Positions 37,111 to 46,123 of a stretch of DNA of 64,000 nt are shown in pieces; positions within the stretch are counted from its first letter, which is position 1, and each line of letters begins with the position of its first letter. The DNA lies in NCBI GenBank assembly GCA_000961765.1, contig LADT01000086.1, positions 1 to 64,000 of the forward strand. The letters run 5' to 3'. The position numbers and the translations under genes are program-made. The notes under the pieces were generated by a model. It was not told where the DNA came from, made no database searches, and saw nothing but the letters and a program-made list of their open reading frames with translations. The DNA is from Clostridiaceae bacterium BRH_c20a. GTDB lineage: Bacteria; Bacillota; Peptococcia; Peptococcales; BICA1-8.

Positions 37111-38211
37111 TTATACCTCCCTTTTATAAAATGGTGTTTTTACAATGACGGCCTGACAGGGCCGGTTTCTAATACTGACAGCTAACGTGTTACCAATTTG
37201 AGCTTGAGCAATGTTTATTAAGGCATTTGCTAAGTTTTTCCCTAGACTAGGGCAAAAGGAACCAGAGGTAACATAACCTATTTCTTGTTCATCCTTGTAA
37301 ACTACATAGCCTTCTCTAGGAATACCCCTCTCTAGCATCTCAAGCCCTATTTTTTTGCGTTTTAAGCCCTCTTCTTTTTGTTTAAGTAGAGCGCTTTTAC
37401 CTATAAAATCATTATCTGATTTTAAGTCAACAAACATGCCTAAACCTGCCTCCAAAGGTGTAATCTTAGAGCCTAGCTCATGACCATATAAGGGCAAGCC
37501 TGCTTCAAACCGTAAAGTATCCCTAGCTCCCAAACCGATAGGAGCTATACCCTGAGATTGTCCCTGAGTTAATAGTTCCTTCCATAAAAATACTACCTCA
37601 TTTGCATTAAGATAGATTTCAAAACCATCTTCTCCTGTATACCCGGTCCTTGACACAACGCTTTGGCAGCCTGCTACCAGCTCTTCTTGGAAACGGTAGT
37701 ATTTTATTTCTCCTAAATCAATAGAGGTAAGGGACTGTAATATTTCCTGAGCCTTAGGCCCTTGCAGAGCTAATTGGGCAGTTTTCCCGGAGATATTGGC
37801 CAATTCAACATCCTCATCACTCTTTTGTTCTTGAACCCACTGCCAGTCTTTTTCGATATTAGAAGCATTAACAACCAGCCAAAAATGTTCCCAAGTAAAA
37901 CAATAAACCAATAAATCATCTACTGTACCGCCATTTTCGTAGCACATTGGTGAGTAAATTATCTTTCCAGGTTCAATTTTTTCTACATCATTTGTAATCA
38001 ATTTCTGAATAAACTTTTTCGCATCTTTCCCCTTAATTTCAAATTCACCCATATGTGATACATCAAAAAGACCAGCCTGCTCTCTTACAGTATTATGTTC
38101 TTCAATAATACCTTTATATTGGACAGGCATTTCGAAGCCACCAAACTCAACAATTTTTCCTCCAAGTTTTACATGTTCTTCATATAACGGCGTTCTTTTC
38201 ACTTCAGTCAT
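37111..38211 (-). CDS. gcvT: Glycine cleavage T-protein (aminomethyltransferase)
   Basis: 366 aa, full length. It moves the aminomethyl carbon to THF. Words: FGGFEMPVQYKGI, GLFDVSHMGE (with the catalytic Asp region), SRTGYTGEDGFEIY and GLGARDTLRFEAGLPLYGHE. First gene of the operon, behind a tandem glycine riboswitch and terminator. ATG with GGGGGTGAAAGTA upstream. Confidence 0.96.
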   Translation of the reverse strand: MTEVKRTPLYEEHVKLGGKIVEFGGFEMPVQYKGIIEEHNTVREQAGLFDVSHMGEFEIKGKDAKKFIQKLITNDVEKIEPGKIIYSPMCYENGGTVDDLLVYCFTWEHFWLVVNASNIEKDWQWVQEQKSDEDVELANISGKTAQLALQGPKAQEILQSLTSIDLGEIKYYRFQEELVAGCQSVVSRTGYTGEDGFEIYLNANEVVFLWKELLTQGQSQGIAPIGLGARDTLRFEAGLPLYGHELGSKITPLEAGLGMFVDLKSDNDFIGKSALLKQKEEGLKRKKIGLEMLERGIPREGYVVYKDEQEIGYVTSGSFCPSLGKNLANALINIAQAQIGNTLAVSIRNRPCQAVIVKTPFYKREV

Positions 38212-38342
38212 TTACTTTCACCCCCGATTTAATTAGTTTAGTTTTGTCTTTAGCTCATAGAAATATTTACATTAACATGTTGTATGCTATGCAATTCTGT
38301 TATCGGTGCCTATGAACTATTAGTTCTTGGGTATCTTGGACA

Positions 38343-38386
38343 TAAAAAAACAGAGCAACAAGAAAAGAATCGCCTTGTTACTCTGT
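38343..38386 (-). terminator. Riboswitch-controlled terminator before gcvT
   Basis: On the minus strand CAGAGTAACAAG-loop-CTTGTTGCTCTG is followed by TTTTTTT; one U-G wobble in the stem. The first arm begins with the same CAGAG that closes helix P1 of the second aptamer. Confidence 0.9.
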
Positions 38387-38387
38387 C

Positions 38388-38533
38388 CTTAAACCTGAGA
38401 GATTTTACCCCTTTGGTGCTCATAAAGAGCTCTCCAGAGACCCATCAGAATGCGGTACTGGTACCTGAGAGTTTCCAATACCTTGGCATAAAGTATTGTT
38501 GCTCCTTCGGTGTCCACTTAAGGACTCTCCCAC
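38388..38533 (-). promoter_or_regulatory. Tandem glycine riboswitch
   Basis: Read on the minus strand. Aptamer 1 (about 38533-38452) has GGGAGAGTCC, CACCGAAGGAGCAA and AAACTCTCAGGTACC. Aptamer 2 (about 38445-38382) has CTCTGGAGAGC, GCACCAAAGGGGTAAA and ATCTCTCAGGTTTAAGGAC. These are the conserved glycine-riboswitch blocks in the usual tandem order. P1 of aptamer 2 pairs CUCUG with CAGAG, and CAGAG is also the start of the terminator stem, so glycine binding should block termination and turn the gcv operon on. Confidence 0.95.
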
Positions 38534-38619
38534 ATTCCTCATTTAGTTTATTCTGTTTTTAAAAAAAGAAATATTTTCTAATGATTGTGATAATTATATT
38601 CGCCATTAACCCAAAAATT

Positions 38620-38650
38620 CCTGCAAAAAAAACCGCCTTTTGGGGGCGAT
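38620..38650 (-). terminator. Terminator of the winged-helix gene
   Basis: On the minus strand ATCGCCCCCAAAAGGCGGT followed by TTTTTTT, 13 bp after the stop. The stem is short (CGCC/GGCG), but the T-run is good. Confidence 0.7.
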
Positions 38651-38662
38651 GAAAAAAATTAT

Positions 38663-38926
38663 TTATATCTTTGATAATATTTCTGTTATTTCCTCACAGC
38701 CGCATTCTATTGGCTTATAACAATACCTTCTATGATTATTCATATCAACAGTCCGAACTCGAGTAATTACACCTTTACTAACTAATTCTTCTATTATACT
38801 GCGGCATTGACCTTCATGAAGTTTGGTTTCTGTAGTAATTCTCCCAATACAACAAGCCTGGCCATTGAATTTCTTCCACAAGCGACAAACAGCTTCAAAT
38901 ACCTTTTTATTATCATCTTGTTCCAT
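38663..38926 (-). CDS. Small winged-helix-like Cys-rich protein
   Basis: 87 aa. The pattern TETKLHEGQCRSIIEELVSKGVITRV followed by NHRRYCYKP looks like a helix-turn-helix with a wing. Six Cys (CRLW, QACC, GQC, YC, CGC) suggest metal binding or redox control. It is between the glycine riboswitch and ileS, same strand, with its own ribosome site (CGGGAGGGATAC) and terminator. I know no named family; a metal- or redox-responsive repressor is possible. Confidence 0.6.
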   Translation of the reverse strand: MEQDDNKKVFEAVCRLWKKFNGQACCIGRITTETKLHEGQCRSIIEELVSKGVITRVRTVDMNNHRRYCYKPIECGCEEITEILSKI

Positions 38927-39063
38927 AGTATCCCTCCCGCAAATATAATTGAATTGAATTATATCTTAATCTAATAATAATAGAAATATGATGAATAGTA
39001 AAGATATTATAATTGAAAAAGTGTAATATAACAGATAATATCTATCTACCAATAATTCTAGAA

Positions 39064-39102
39064 TAAAAAAAGTATCTCCTCACCAAGTGGTAAGGAGATG
39101 CT
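39064..39102 (-). terminator. Terminator of ileS
   Basis: On the minus strand GCATCTCCT-loop-AGGAGATAC followed by TTTTTTTATTC, about 10 bp after the ileS stop. Confidence 0.9.
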
Positions 39103-39110
39103 TTAATAAA

Positions 39111-41906
39111 TTAAATTAATGCACTCAAGCAACGACTACAAATAGTAGGGTGTTCAGGGTACTGACCCACATCCTCAGTATATGTCCAGCACCTTTCACA
39201 TTTTTCTCCCGGGGCTTGCGTCACTTTAACCGCCAACCCTTTTAATTCCTCAGATCGGAAAACCGCTTCCGCAGCTTCTTCTAATTTTTCCTCAGTAACT
39301 ATAACAACCTTAGAGACAATAAATATTCCTGACAAATCCTTTTCTATCTCTTTTAAGAACGAATACCAATTATTATCTGCATATATTTCTATACTTGCAT
39401 TTAGAGAATGACCAATTACTTTAGCCCTTCTAGTCTCTTCTAATTGTTTAGTTACTACCTCCCGAACAGCAAGTATTTTATCCCACTTGGCTTCTAATAC
39501 TGAATCCAGATATTCAGCATTAAATTGAGGCCAGCCTGCCAACTGTACACTTAATTCTTTATCTTTCTGTGGCAGATGGCTCCAAACCTCTTCCGTTGTA
39601 AAAGCTAGAATTGGCGTGAGCATTTTTACTAAAGCAGTGCAAGCTTCATAGATTACTGTTTGAGCTGCTCTACGTTCTAGTGAATTGGGTTTTGAAGTAT
39701 ATAGACGATCTTTAACAACATCTAAATAGAAAGCACTCATATCAACAGTACAGAAATTATGAACCCCGTGATAAACTACATGAAACTCATAGTCATCATA
39801 GGCTTTAGTAACCCGATTGATTAGTTTAGCCAATTTCATAAGTGCCCACTTATCTAATTCTGTTAAGCCTTCATAACTTACTTTATGCTGCTCATACTCG
39901 AAATCATAGAGAGTACCTAACATATAGCGGAAGGTATTACGAATTTTTCTATAGGTTTCCGTGACCTGCTTTAAAATCCCCGAAGACACCGCCACATCAG
40001 AGCGATAATCAGCAGAACCGACCCAAAGCCTTAAAATATCAGCCCCTAATTGTTCAATAACCTCTAAGGGATCAATACCATTACCTAGTGATTTTGACAT
40101 TTTCCTGCCTTTTTCATCCACTAAAAAACCATGGGTTAAAACTGCCTTATATGGAGCCTTTCCCGTTGTAGCTACAGATGTTGATAAAGAAGAATTAAAC
40201 CAGCCCCGATGCTGATCGCTTCCTTCTAAATATAAATCAGCAGGCCAAACTAGATCGTCCCTGGTGGTTAAAACTGCTTTATGACTTGAACCAGAATCAA
40301 ACCAAACATCCATGATATCAGTTTCTTTACGGAAATTGGTTCTTCCACACCCAGAGCAGGTAAACCCCGGGGGTACTAAATCCTCTGCTTCCTTGGCAAA
40401 CCAAATATCTGAACCATGTTTTCTAAATAGTTCTTGAATATGTGCGATAGTAGTATCATTGATAATTTCTTTATTACAGTCCTGACAGTAGAAAATTGGT
40501 ATAGGGACTCCCCATGTCCTTTGCCGTGAAATACACCAGTCACCCCGATCAGCAACCATATTATAAATGCGGTCTCTGCCCCAGCTAGGAATAAACTGAA
40601 CCTTATCAATCTCCGCTAGTGTTTCCTGCCTAAACCCATCTATAGAAGCAAACCATTGTTCTGTAGCCCGGAACATCGTGGGGCTTTTACATCTCCAACA
40701 ATGGGGATACTGGTGATTAATAAAGCTTAGGTTTAATAAAAAGCCAAGTTTATCTAATTCCTCGGCAATCAATTTATTGGCAGCATCTGCTTTGACCCCT
40801 GCAAATTGCCCCGCTTCTTCGGTAAAAGTCCCCTTATCATCTAAAGGTGAAATTACATCTAGACCATATGCCTTGCCAACTATAAAGTCATCAGCACCAT
40901 GACCAGGAGCCGTATGAACACAACCTGTACCCTGTTCTAAAGTAACATGCTCACCTAGGATAATCAGTGAATCCCTATCCATAAAAGGATGCCTGCATAA
41001 TACTCCCTCTAGATCTTGACCTTTAAAATCTTTTACTACCTCATATTCCCCAGTACCCCCTGCTGCATCTAATACAGATTTCACTAGATCCTTAGCTATC
41101 AATAGCCTTTCATCACCAACTTTAATCAATTGATATTCAAAGTCAGGGTGTAAAGCAATGGCCATATTTGCAGGTAGAGTCCAAGGGGTAGTTGTCCAGA
41201 TAACTACAAAACTATTTTCTTCCTCAAACTTACCATCAGCATCTTTAACGGGAAATTTTACATAAATTGAGGGTGATCTTTTATCATGATATTCTATTTC
41301 CGCTTCCGCTAGTGCAGTTTCACATTGGGCACACCAGTGTACTGGCTTTAGTCCTTTGTAAATATAGCCCTTTTTGGCCATCTCACCGAAAACACCAATT
41401 TGTTCCGCCTCAAACTCCGGCTGCAGCGTGATATAAGGATTTCCCCAATCACCCCTTACCCCCAGCCGTTTAAATTGTTCTTTTTGCACTTCTACATATT
41501 TCAAGGCATATTCCTGACAATGCTGACGAAATTTCACTTTATCAATTTCATGCCGGTTCAAACTTAGGTCTTTAATAGCCTGAAGTTCAATGGGTAAACC
41601 ATGGGTATCCCAACCTGGTACATATGGTGCGTCATAACCATTTTGAGAACGATATTTAACTATAATATCTTTTAATATTTTATTTAGTGTATGGCCTAGG
41701 TGAATATTACCATTAGCATAAGGTGGTCCATCATGCAGGATAAACTTAGCCTTGCCGGAATTATTTTTCTGAACTTTTTCATATATTTCTACGTCTTTCC
41801 AAAAGTTTAAAATCTCCGGTTCTTTAGCCGGTAAATTGCCCCGCATGGGAAATTCAGTCTGGGGCAAATTCAAAGTCTTGCCATAATCAAATTTTTCTTT
41901 TTCCAT
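39111..41906 (-). CDS. ileS: Isoleucyl-tRNA synthetase
   Basis: About 931 aa, class I synthetase. HIGH-type motif PPYANGNIHLGHTLN near 57, CP1 editing domain with TTPWTLPANMA, KMSKS motif KGRKMSKSLGN, and a C-terminal zinc module CERCW...CSRCL. I start it at ATG 41906 with GAGGTGAAGAAA; the longer reading (35 extra residues) runs into the leader. Preceded by a T-box leader, so it responds to uncharged tRNA-Ile. The DivIVA-type cluster precedes it, as in related Firmicutes. Confidence 0.97.
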   Translation of the reverse strand: MEKEKFDYGKTLNLPQTEFPMRGNLPAKEPEILNFWKDVEIYEKVQKNNSGKAKFILHDGPPYANGNIHLGHTLNKILKDIIVKYRSQNGYDAPYVPGWDTHGLPIELQAIKDLSLNRHEIDKVKFRQHCQEYALKYVEVQKEQFKRLGVRGDWGNPYITLQPEFEAEQIGVFGEMAKKGYIYKGLKPVHWCAQCETALAEAEIEYHDKRSPSIYVKFPVKDADGKFEEENSFVVIWTTTPWTLPANMAIALHPDFEYQLIKVGDERLLIAKDLVKSVLDAAGGTGEYEVVKDFKGQDLEGVLCRHPFMDRDSLIILGEHVTLEQGTGCVHTAPGHGADDFIVGKAYGLDVISPLDDKGTFTEEAGQFAGVKADAANKLIAEELDKLGFLLNLSFINHQYPHCWRCKSPTMFRATEQWFASIDGFRQETLAEIDKVQFIPSWGRDRIYNMVADRGDWCISRQRTWGVPIPIFYCQDCNKEIINDTTIAHIQELFRKHGSDIWFAKEAEDLVPPGFTCSGCGRTNFRKETDIMDVWFDSGSSHKAVLTTRDDLVWPADLYLEGSDQHRGWFNSSLSTSVATTGKAPYKAVLTHGFLVDEKGRKMSKSLGNGIDPLEVIEQLGADILRLWVGSADYRSDVAVSSGILKQVTETYRKIRNTFRYMLGTLYDFEYEQHKVSYEGLTELDKWALMKLAKLINRVTKAYDDYEFHVVYHGVHNFCTVDMSAFYLDVVKDRLYTSKPNSLERRAAQTVIYEACTALVKMLTPILAFTTEEVWSHLPQKDKELSVQLAGWPQFNAEYLDSVLEAKWDKILAVREVVTKQLEETRRAKVIGHSLNASIEIYADNNWYSFLKEIEKDLSGIFIVSKVVIVTEEKLEEAAEAVFRSEELKGLAVKVTQAPGEKCERCWTYTEDVGQYPEHPTICSRCLSALI

Positions 41907-42070
41907 TTTCTTCACCTCATCATATTTCGCTTTCGCGTGGGCGCGTGTACCCGTGGGCGCGATAAAATCTTGTACCAATACTATAACCATCAACTGTGAT
42001 CCATAGTCCATTGACTATAGACTATAGTCTTACTAGTCACCAGTCACTATCCCGAGAAAATCTGCCTAAA

Positions 42071-42300
42071 AGCAAAAAACCCCCCATCCCCTAAGGGACG
42101 AGAGTTGTTTCCCGCGGTACCACCCTGATAACAGTATAATAATTCTGCCTCTTTGGAGTCAGATAACGATGACCAGCCGAATAGAATTACTAAATTTCAA
42201 ACTATTAACTCCTGGATGATTTTCCCCTAAGTCGAGTATCCGGCTTCCACCTCCTCCGAATTCGCTGTAACCCAAGTAATCAAGGTACTTTTCCATTCAT
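42071..42300 (-). promoter_or_regulatory. T-box leader of ileS
   Basis: Read on the minus strand. Stem I region starts near 42300 with the AGUA word (AAAAGTACC). A candidate specifier AUC (Ile) sits at 42220-42218 in GGGGAAAATCATCC, in the expected GAA...A setting. The T-box core AGGGTGGTACCGCGGG is at about 42126-42111. The terminator CTCTCGTCCC-TTA-GGGGATGGGG with six Ts follows at 42108-42072. Uncharged tRNA-Ile should favour the antiterminator. Between it and ileS (41907-42070) lies short-repeat sequence with GACTATAG words. Confidence 0.93.
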
Positions 42301-42365
42301 TGTATTTCCTTTATATTCTTTCTATCAAATAGTAAAACAGATAAATTAAAATGTCAACTCATCTG

Positions 42366-42947
42366 CTAAACTACTTTTTTAAGCAAAAACAATAAGCTTT
42401 GTACTATGTTACTAGTTACTTCAGTATCTAGCTCCTCATTATGCTTCTCGGAATTGATTATTCTTATAGCCAAGGAAGAAAGGCCTTTATTTTTTGCTGT
42501 TAAAAACAGCTGGCTAGAAGATAAATCCAAACAAGCTAGTCCGACTATATTTTCATCATTTACAGGTTCGTTATAGATATTACCGGCAAAAATTCTCAAG
42601 GGTAATTCATCATCTGCTACAGCTTGATTCAGAAAACGGTCAACTAGTACTTGACAGCTTCCACTTGGATAATCATTAATAAGTATATCACCCTGTCTTA
42701 GATGTTCTACCAGAGAACTAGCTAATCCAATAGAAATTATATTTTTAATTGGACCATCTGCAATCATTATATCTAATAGGTCATTTATACTATTTTCATC
42801 ATAGTTTTCTACCAAATATAACTCTTTTGTATAAAACTTTCCTTTGTACCAGGAATATTTATCGCTTGGGTGAAGCTGCAGCTCAGATAATGCATCTTTT
42901 ATATATTCACTGATTACATTGTAATTAGATATGATTAATGTCTTCAT
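42366..42947 (-). CDS. Degenerate nucleoside-phosphorylase-fold protein
   Basis: About 193 aa. The order NIISIGLASSL...QGDILI...IVGLACLDLSSSQLFLTAKNKGLSSLAIRIIN follows the pattern of the PNP/MTAN family (TGSAGG, GDIVI, DMESAA, LAIRxISD). The purine-site Met-Glu and the catalytic Asp are replaced (DLSSS; INSE). So I infer the fold but doubt the usual nucleosidase reaction. I prefer ATG 42947, 7 nt after AAGGAG. It sits alone between divIVA and the ileS T-box. No terminator is obvious. The 180-bp gap to divIVA holds no gene I can see. Confidence 0.55.
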   Translation of the reverse strand: MKTLIISNYNVISEYIKDALSELQLHPSDKYSWYKGKFYTKELYLVENYDENSINDLLDIMIADGPIKNIISIGLASSLVEHLRQGDILINDYPSGSCQVLVDRFLNQAVADDELPLRIFAGNIYNEPVNDENIVGLACLDLSSSQLFLTAKNKGLSSLAIRIINSEKHNEELDTEVTSNIVQSLLFLLKKVV

Positions 42948-43142
42948 ATACATACTCCTTTGATGTAACTATAAATACTGATTAATAATATTCATAAATA
43001 CCACTTTTGATAAGCCCTCAATTAGCAGGCTTTTATTACGGCTTATTAAACCAGTTGCAATTTTCACGCATCACCTTGAACACCTTCGAGTTCGTTTTTA
43101 CTAGCTTTGGGCTGCACTTTTATTTTAACTAGTACGCCGGCT

Positions 43143-43637
43143 TCATTCTCCCTCAACTCTAACAATTGTTTCTCCTTTTTCTACTAGTGGGCCTACCTGT
43201 TTACCTTCATCAATTAATTCTAATTGTGTAATTAAAAACGCTTTAAACTGTGCTTTAAATTGCTGCACATTTTTCTGCAGTTCTTTATATTCCCCTTTTA
43301 ACTCAAATATATCTTCTTTAGCAACATTGATAATATCTTCTGCCTTTTGCCTGGCATTGCGAATAATTAAGTCCGCCTCTTTATCTGCATTTTTTTTAAC
43401 TTCTTCCGAAGTCTGTTGAGCTAGAATCATAGTATTATGCAGGGTATCTTCTAAATCTCGATATCTAGCAATACTTTCTTGGTAATTATCAGCTTGATCC
43501 TTAAGATTTAGATTTTCTTTATACAGATTCTCATAGTCCTTTATTACTTCATCCAAGAATTCATCGACTTCATCAGCATCATAACCTCTTAAAGCCTTTT
43601 TAAACTCCTTATTGTGGATATCCAAAGGTGTAAGCAA
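43143..43637 (-). CDS. divIVA: DivIVA-family cell-pole/septum protein
   Basis: 164 aa. N-terminal lipid-binding signature [20 protein letters not shown] with [15 protein letters not shown], then a long coiled coil (about 30-145). It self-assembles at curved membrane and recruits division or growth factors. UUG start with GGAGGGGAAAAC upstream. Shorter than actinobacterial forms and typical of Clostridia. Follows ylmH as in B. subtilis. Confidence 0.95.
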   Translation of the reverse strand: MLTPLDIHNKEFKKALRGYDADEVDEFLDEVIKDYENLYKENLNLKDQADNYQESIARYRDLEDTLHNTMILAQQTSEEVKKNADKEADLIIRNARQKAEDIINVAKEDIFELKGEYKELQKNVQQFKAQFKAFLITQLELIDEGKQVGPLVEKGETIVRVEGE

Positions 43638-43699
43638 AGTTTTCCCCTCCTCTTCGTCTTATTCGTCTACTCATCTACTCATCAATATCCTAGTGAATA

Positions 43700-43752
43700 T
43701 ATATTGACCATCGACCATAGACTATCGACTATAGACCATAGACTATAGCCTG
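43700..43752. repeat. 7-mer tandem array (GACYATM)
   Basis: Consecutive 7-base units GACCATC, GACCATA, GACTATC, GACTATA, GACCATA, GACTATA between ylmH and divIVA. A related short array (GACTATAGACTATAG, with GATCCATAGTCCATT) is at about 41995-42032 before ileS. Non-coding. Confidence 0.75.
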
Positions 43753-43759
43753 TTACTTC

Positions 43760-44524
43760 TTATTCATACCTAGTAATAGTTACTTTTAAGCGACCTTTAC
43801 GGGTCTCGCCGCTAACGTTAGAAACTATTATTCTGCCTTTACCACGAAAAGATATTACATCATCCTGACTACATAAGTGATCTGTATCAACTACAACCTG
43901 CCAATTCACTTTAACTTTACCGCCTTTAATAAAACTAGTAACTTTAGTTCTAGAGATACCGAAACCATTTGCTAGCACAGTATCAAGTCGTAAAGATGCA
44001 AGTGTAGTATTTACAATTTTGCCTGCAGATTGTAGAGGCTCCCAGTGATTAGGTTTTAATATTTGAGCCTCTAAGGAAACACCTTTAATTACAATAGGAC
44101 CTAAGAGAATAAAGTCAGCCAGTTCTCGACTAATTACCACTATAAAGCCGTTCTCTATGGGATATAAATCCCCGACCTTTCCTCTTTTAATCCCTTGCCC
44201 CAGTAGAGCTCCTAAAAAATCTCTATGACTTGAGTTAATATGATCTAATTTACCGGTAAATTCAACTAAGCATAACTGAGCCATACTCAGTTCAGGTTCT
44301 GAATAATCTGGACATATAACAATCCTTTGTCTTTCTGCACCATCGACTCCACCATAGGCAGCATAGTTTATGCCTGAAATATTTTTAAGAAATTCACAAG
44401 CACAATTTTTTAGATAGGGATCTACAAACTCTGTTACCTGTTCTATGTGTCTCCTAAGAACAATATCCGCCTTATCCTCGACCCGTCCTAAAAAATCTTT
44501 TGCTTCAGCAGTAAGTTTAGTCAC
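43760..44524 (-). CDS. ylmH: YlmH-type S4 RNA-binding protein
   Basis: 254 aa. N-terminal domain (about 1-170) as in YlmH, then an S4 domain (about 180-245; RLDTVLANGFGISRTKVTSF and KGGKVKVN). B. subtilis YlmH is reported to bind stalled 50S subunits in ribosome quality control, alongside RqcH; this window also encodes rqcH 42 kb away. GTG start with GAGGCTATTAAA upstream, 11 bp after yggT. Confidence 0.93.
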   Translation of the reverse strand: MTKLTAEAKDFLGRVEDKADIVLRRHIEQVTEFVDPYLKNCACEFLKNISGINYAAYGGVDGAERQRIVICPDYSEPELSMAQLCLVEFTGKLDHINSSHRDFLGALLGQGIKRGKVGDLYPIENGFIVVISRELADFILLGPIVIKGVSLEAQILKPNHWEPLQSAGKIVNTTLASLRLDTVLANGFGISRTKVTSFIKGGKVKVNWQVVVDTDHLCSQDDVISFRGKGRIIVSNVSGETRKGRLKVTITRYE

Positions 44525-44535
44525 TTTAATAGCCT

Positions 44536-44805
44536 CTAGTAAAGCATTCTGCTTAACAAGTCAATTACAACAGATTTTAATAACTGCAAAAGCAGAATTG
44601 CTATGATAGGAGAAAAATCTATTGCCATACCACGCATAGGAAGAAATTTACGAACAGGTGCTAAAACTATTTCCGTAATTTCATAGATAAACCTGAAAAT
44701 CGGATTATGTGGATCATGCCTAACCCACGAAAGTATAACTCGCACTATGACTAACCAATACATCACATCAAAGATTATATCAACAAAATCAATAAGAAAA
44801 TACAT
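44536..44805 (-). CDS. ylmG: YggT-family membrane protein
   Basis: 89 aa with two membrane helices (about 8-25 and 65-85) around VRVILSWVRHDPHNPIFRFI and ITEIVLAPVRKFLP, the YggT signature. Located in the conserved sepF-ylmG-ylmH order; thought to help membrane-linked division functions. ATG start; ribosome site GGGGTG about 8 nt upstream. Confidence 0.92.
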   Translation of the reverse strand: MYFLIDFVDIIFDVMYWLVIVRVILSWVRHDPHNPIFRFIYEITEIVLAPVRKFLPMRGMAIDFSPIIAILLLQLLKSVVIDLLSRMLY

Positions 44806-44817
44806 CTAAACACCCCA

Positions 44818-45630
44818 TCATTTATCTAAACCCAATTGTTTAGATTTAAGATATGAAGCCTCAACAGCATCCATTACCATAGCCCTAAAGCCTGCTTTCT
44901 CTAAAACATTAATAGCTCTGATCGCCGCTCCCCCTGGGGAAGTAACCATATCCTTTAGCTCACCGGGATGCAACCCTGTTTTTAATACCATCAATCCTGC
45001 CCCAATTACCGTTTGAGCTGCTAGCATATAAGAAGTTTTTCGGGGTAAACCAACCTGAACTCCCCCATCCGCTAAAGCTTCAATAAATTGGTAAACATAA
45101 GCAGGACCACTACCACTTAGTCCTGTTACTGCATCAATTAAGCCTTCATCAATAATTACTGTTTTGCCTACTGATTTAAAAATTTTCTCAGCAATTTGCA
45201 AATGATCATCTAAAGCAAATTTGCCTTTACTTAATGCGGTCATACCCGCCGCCACTAATGCAGGTGTATTAGGCATAACCCTGACAACAGGAATTTCTCC
45301 TAAAAATTGCTCTAGAAAAGCGGTAGAAATGCCGGCGGCAACAGAAATAATTATTTTGCCTTTATCTGGTTTAAACTCCAGACTTCCTAATACATTTTTA
45401 AAGTGTTGAGGTTTGATTGCCAGAATAATTATATCAGACTTTTCCATAACCTCATTATTATTTGAAGTAGTATTAATCTCTAGCTCAGAATTAATTTGAA
45501 GCAACCTATGTTCATTTATATCTGATGCGATAATCTCATTTGATTTATAAATTTCTGATCTGGTAACCCCATACATAATGGCTTCCGCCATTGCTCCTGA
45601 TCCGATAAAACCCAGTTTATACTTTAACAA
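44818..45630 (-). CDS. proC: Pyrroline-5-carboxylate reductase
   Basis: 270 aa. N-terminal NAD(P) motif GFIGSGAMAEAI, VRVMPNTPALVAAG, TGLSGSGPAYVYQFIEAL and MVTSPGGAAIRAI: the full P5C reductase set. Makes proline from pyrroline-5-carboxylate. It is found in this division cluster in several Firmicutes. UUG start at 45630, with AAGGGAGA 13 nt upstream, so weak. Could also supply or recycle proline if the flavoprotein complex acts on proline-type substrates, but that is speculation. Confidence 0.95.
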   Translation of the reverse strand: MLKYKLGFIGSGAMAEAIMYGVTRSEIYKSNEIIASDINEHRLLQINSELEINTTSNNNEVMEKSDIIILAIKPQHFKNVLGSLEFKPDKGKIIISVAAGISTAFLEQFLGEIPVVRVMPNTPALVAAGMTALSKGKFALDDHLQIAEKIFKSVGKTVIIDEGLIDAVTGLSGSGPAYVYQFIEALADGGVQVGLPRKTSYMLAAQTVIGAGLMVLKTGLHPGELKDMVTSPGGAAIRAINVLEKAGFRAMVMDAVEASYLKSKQLGLDK

Positions 45631-45633
45631 GAT

Positions 45634-46104
45634 TTATAAATCTCCCTTCTTAGCAAACTTAGAAACCCAGGCAAATACATCTTCCTGATTATCAGGATAT
45701 GTTTCTTTGTATTCACCACCGATATCAACATTTGGGGGAACTACCAGAATAATACCCTGCCCTATTTTTTGCATGGATCCACCTATAGCATATACTGTTC
45801 CGCCAATAAAATCTATTAACCTTTTACCCAATTCATAATCAGCATTTTCCAGGTTAATAATTACTGCTTTTTTATTTTTTAAGTTATCAGCAATAACTTG
45901 AGCTTCATTGAAATCTTCAGGTTCTAAAACAACTACCTTTAAATTATCTTTAGCATGATTATGTATTGCAACCAATTGACCTTTTCTTCTCTTATTTTCG
46001 TCGGAATATGGGGATTCCCGGTTCTGCTGGTCTTCCGGCTCTTCATACTCCTCTTCTCGGTCTATAAATCCCATTATATCAAGAAATTTATCAACCATTT
46101 TCAT
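45634..46104 (-). CDS. sepF: SepF cell-division protein
   Basis: 156 aa. N-terminal membrane-targeting helix (VDKFLDIMGFIDR), an acidic linker, then the SepF domain (about 65-150) with EDFNEAQVIADNLKNKKAV and RLIDFIGGTVYAIGGSMQKIG. It bundles FtsZ and anchors it to membrane. Start near 46104 with GAGGGGAGATAAATAG upstream; four bases separate it from proC. Confidence 0.95.
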   Translation of the reverse strand: MKMVDKFLDIMGFIDREEEYEEPEDQQNRESPYSDENKRRKGQLVAIHNHAKDNLKVVVLEPEDFNEAQVIADNLKNKKAVIINLENADYELGKRLIDFIGGTVYAIGGSMQKIGQGIILVVPPNVDIGGEYKETYPDNQEDVFAWVSKFAKKGDL

Positions 46105-46123
46105 CTATTTATCTCCCCTCTTT

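Noticed and set aside
42366-42947. Functional MTA/SAH nucleosidase
   Set aside because: Key purine-site and catalytic residues are replaced.
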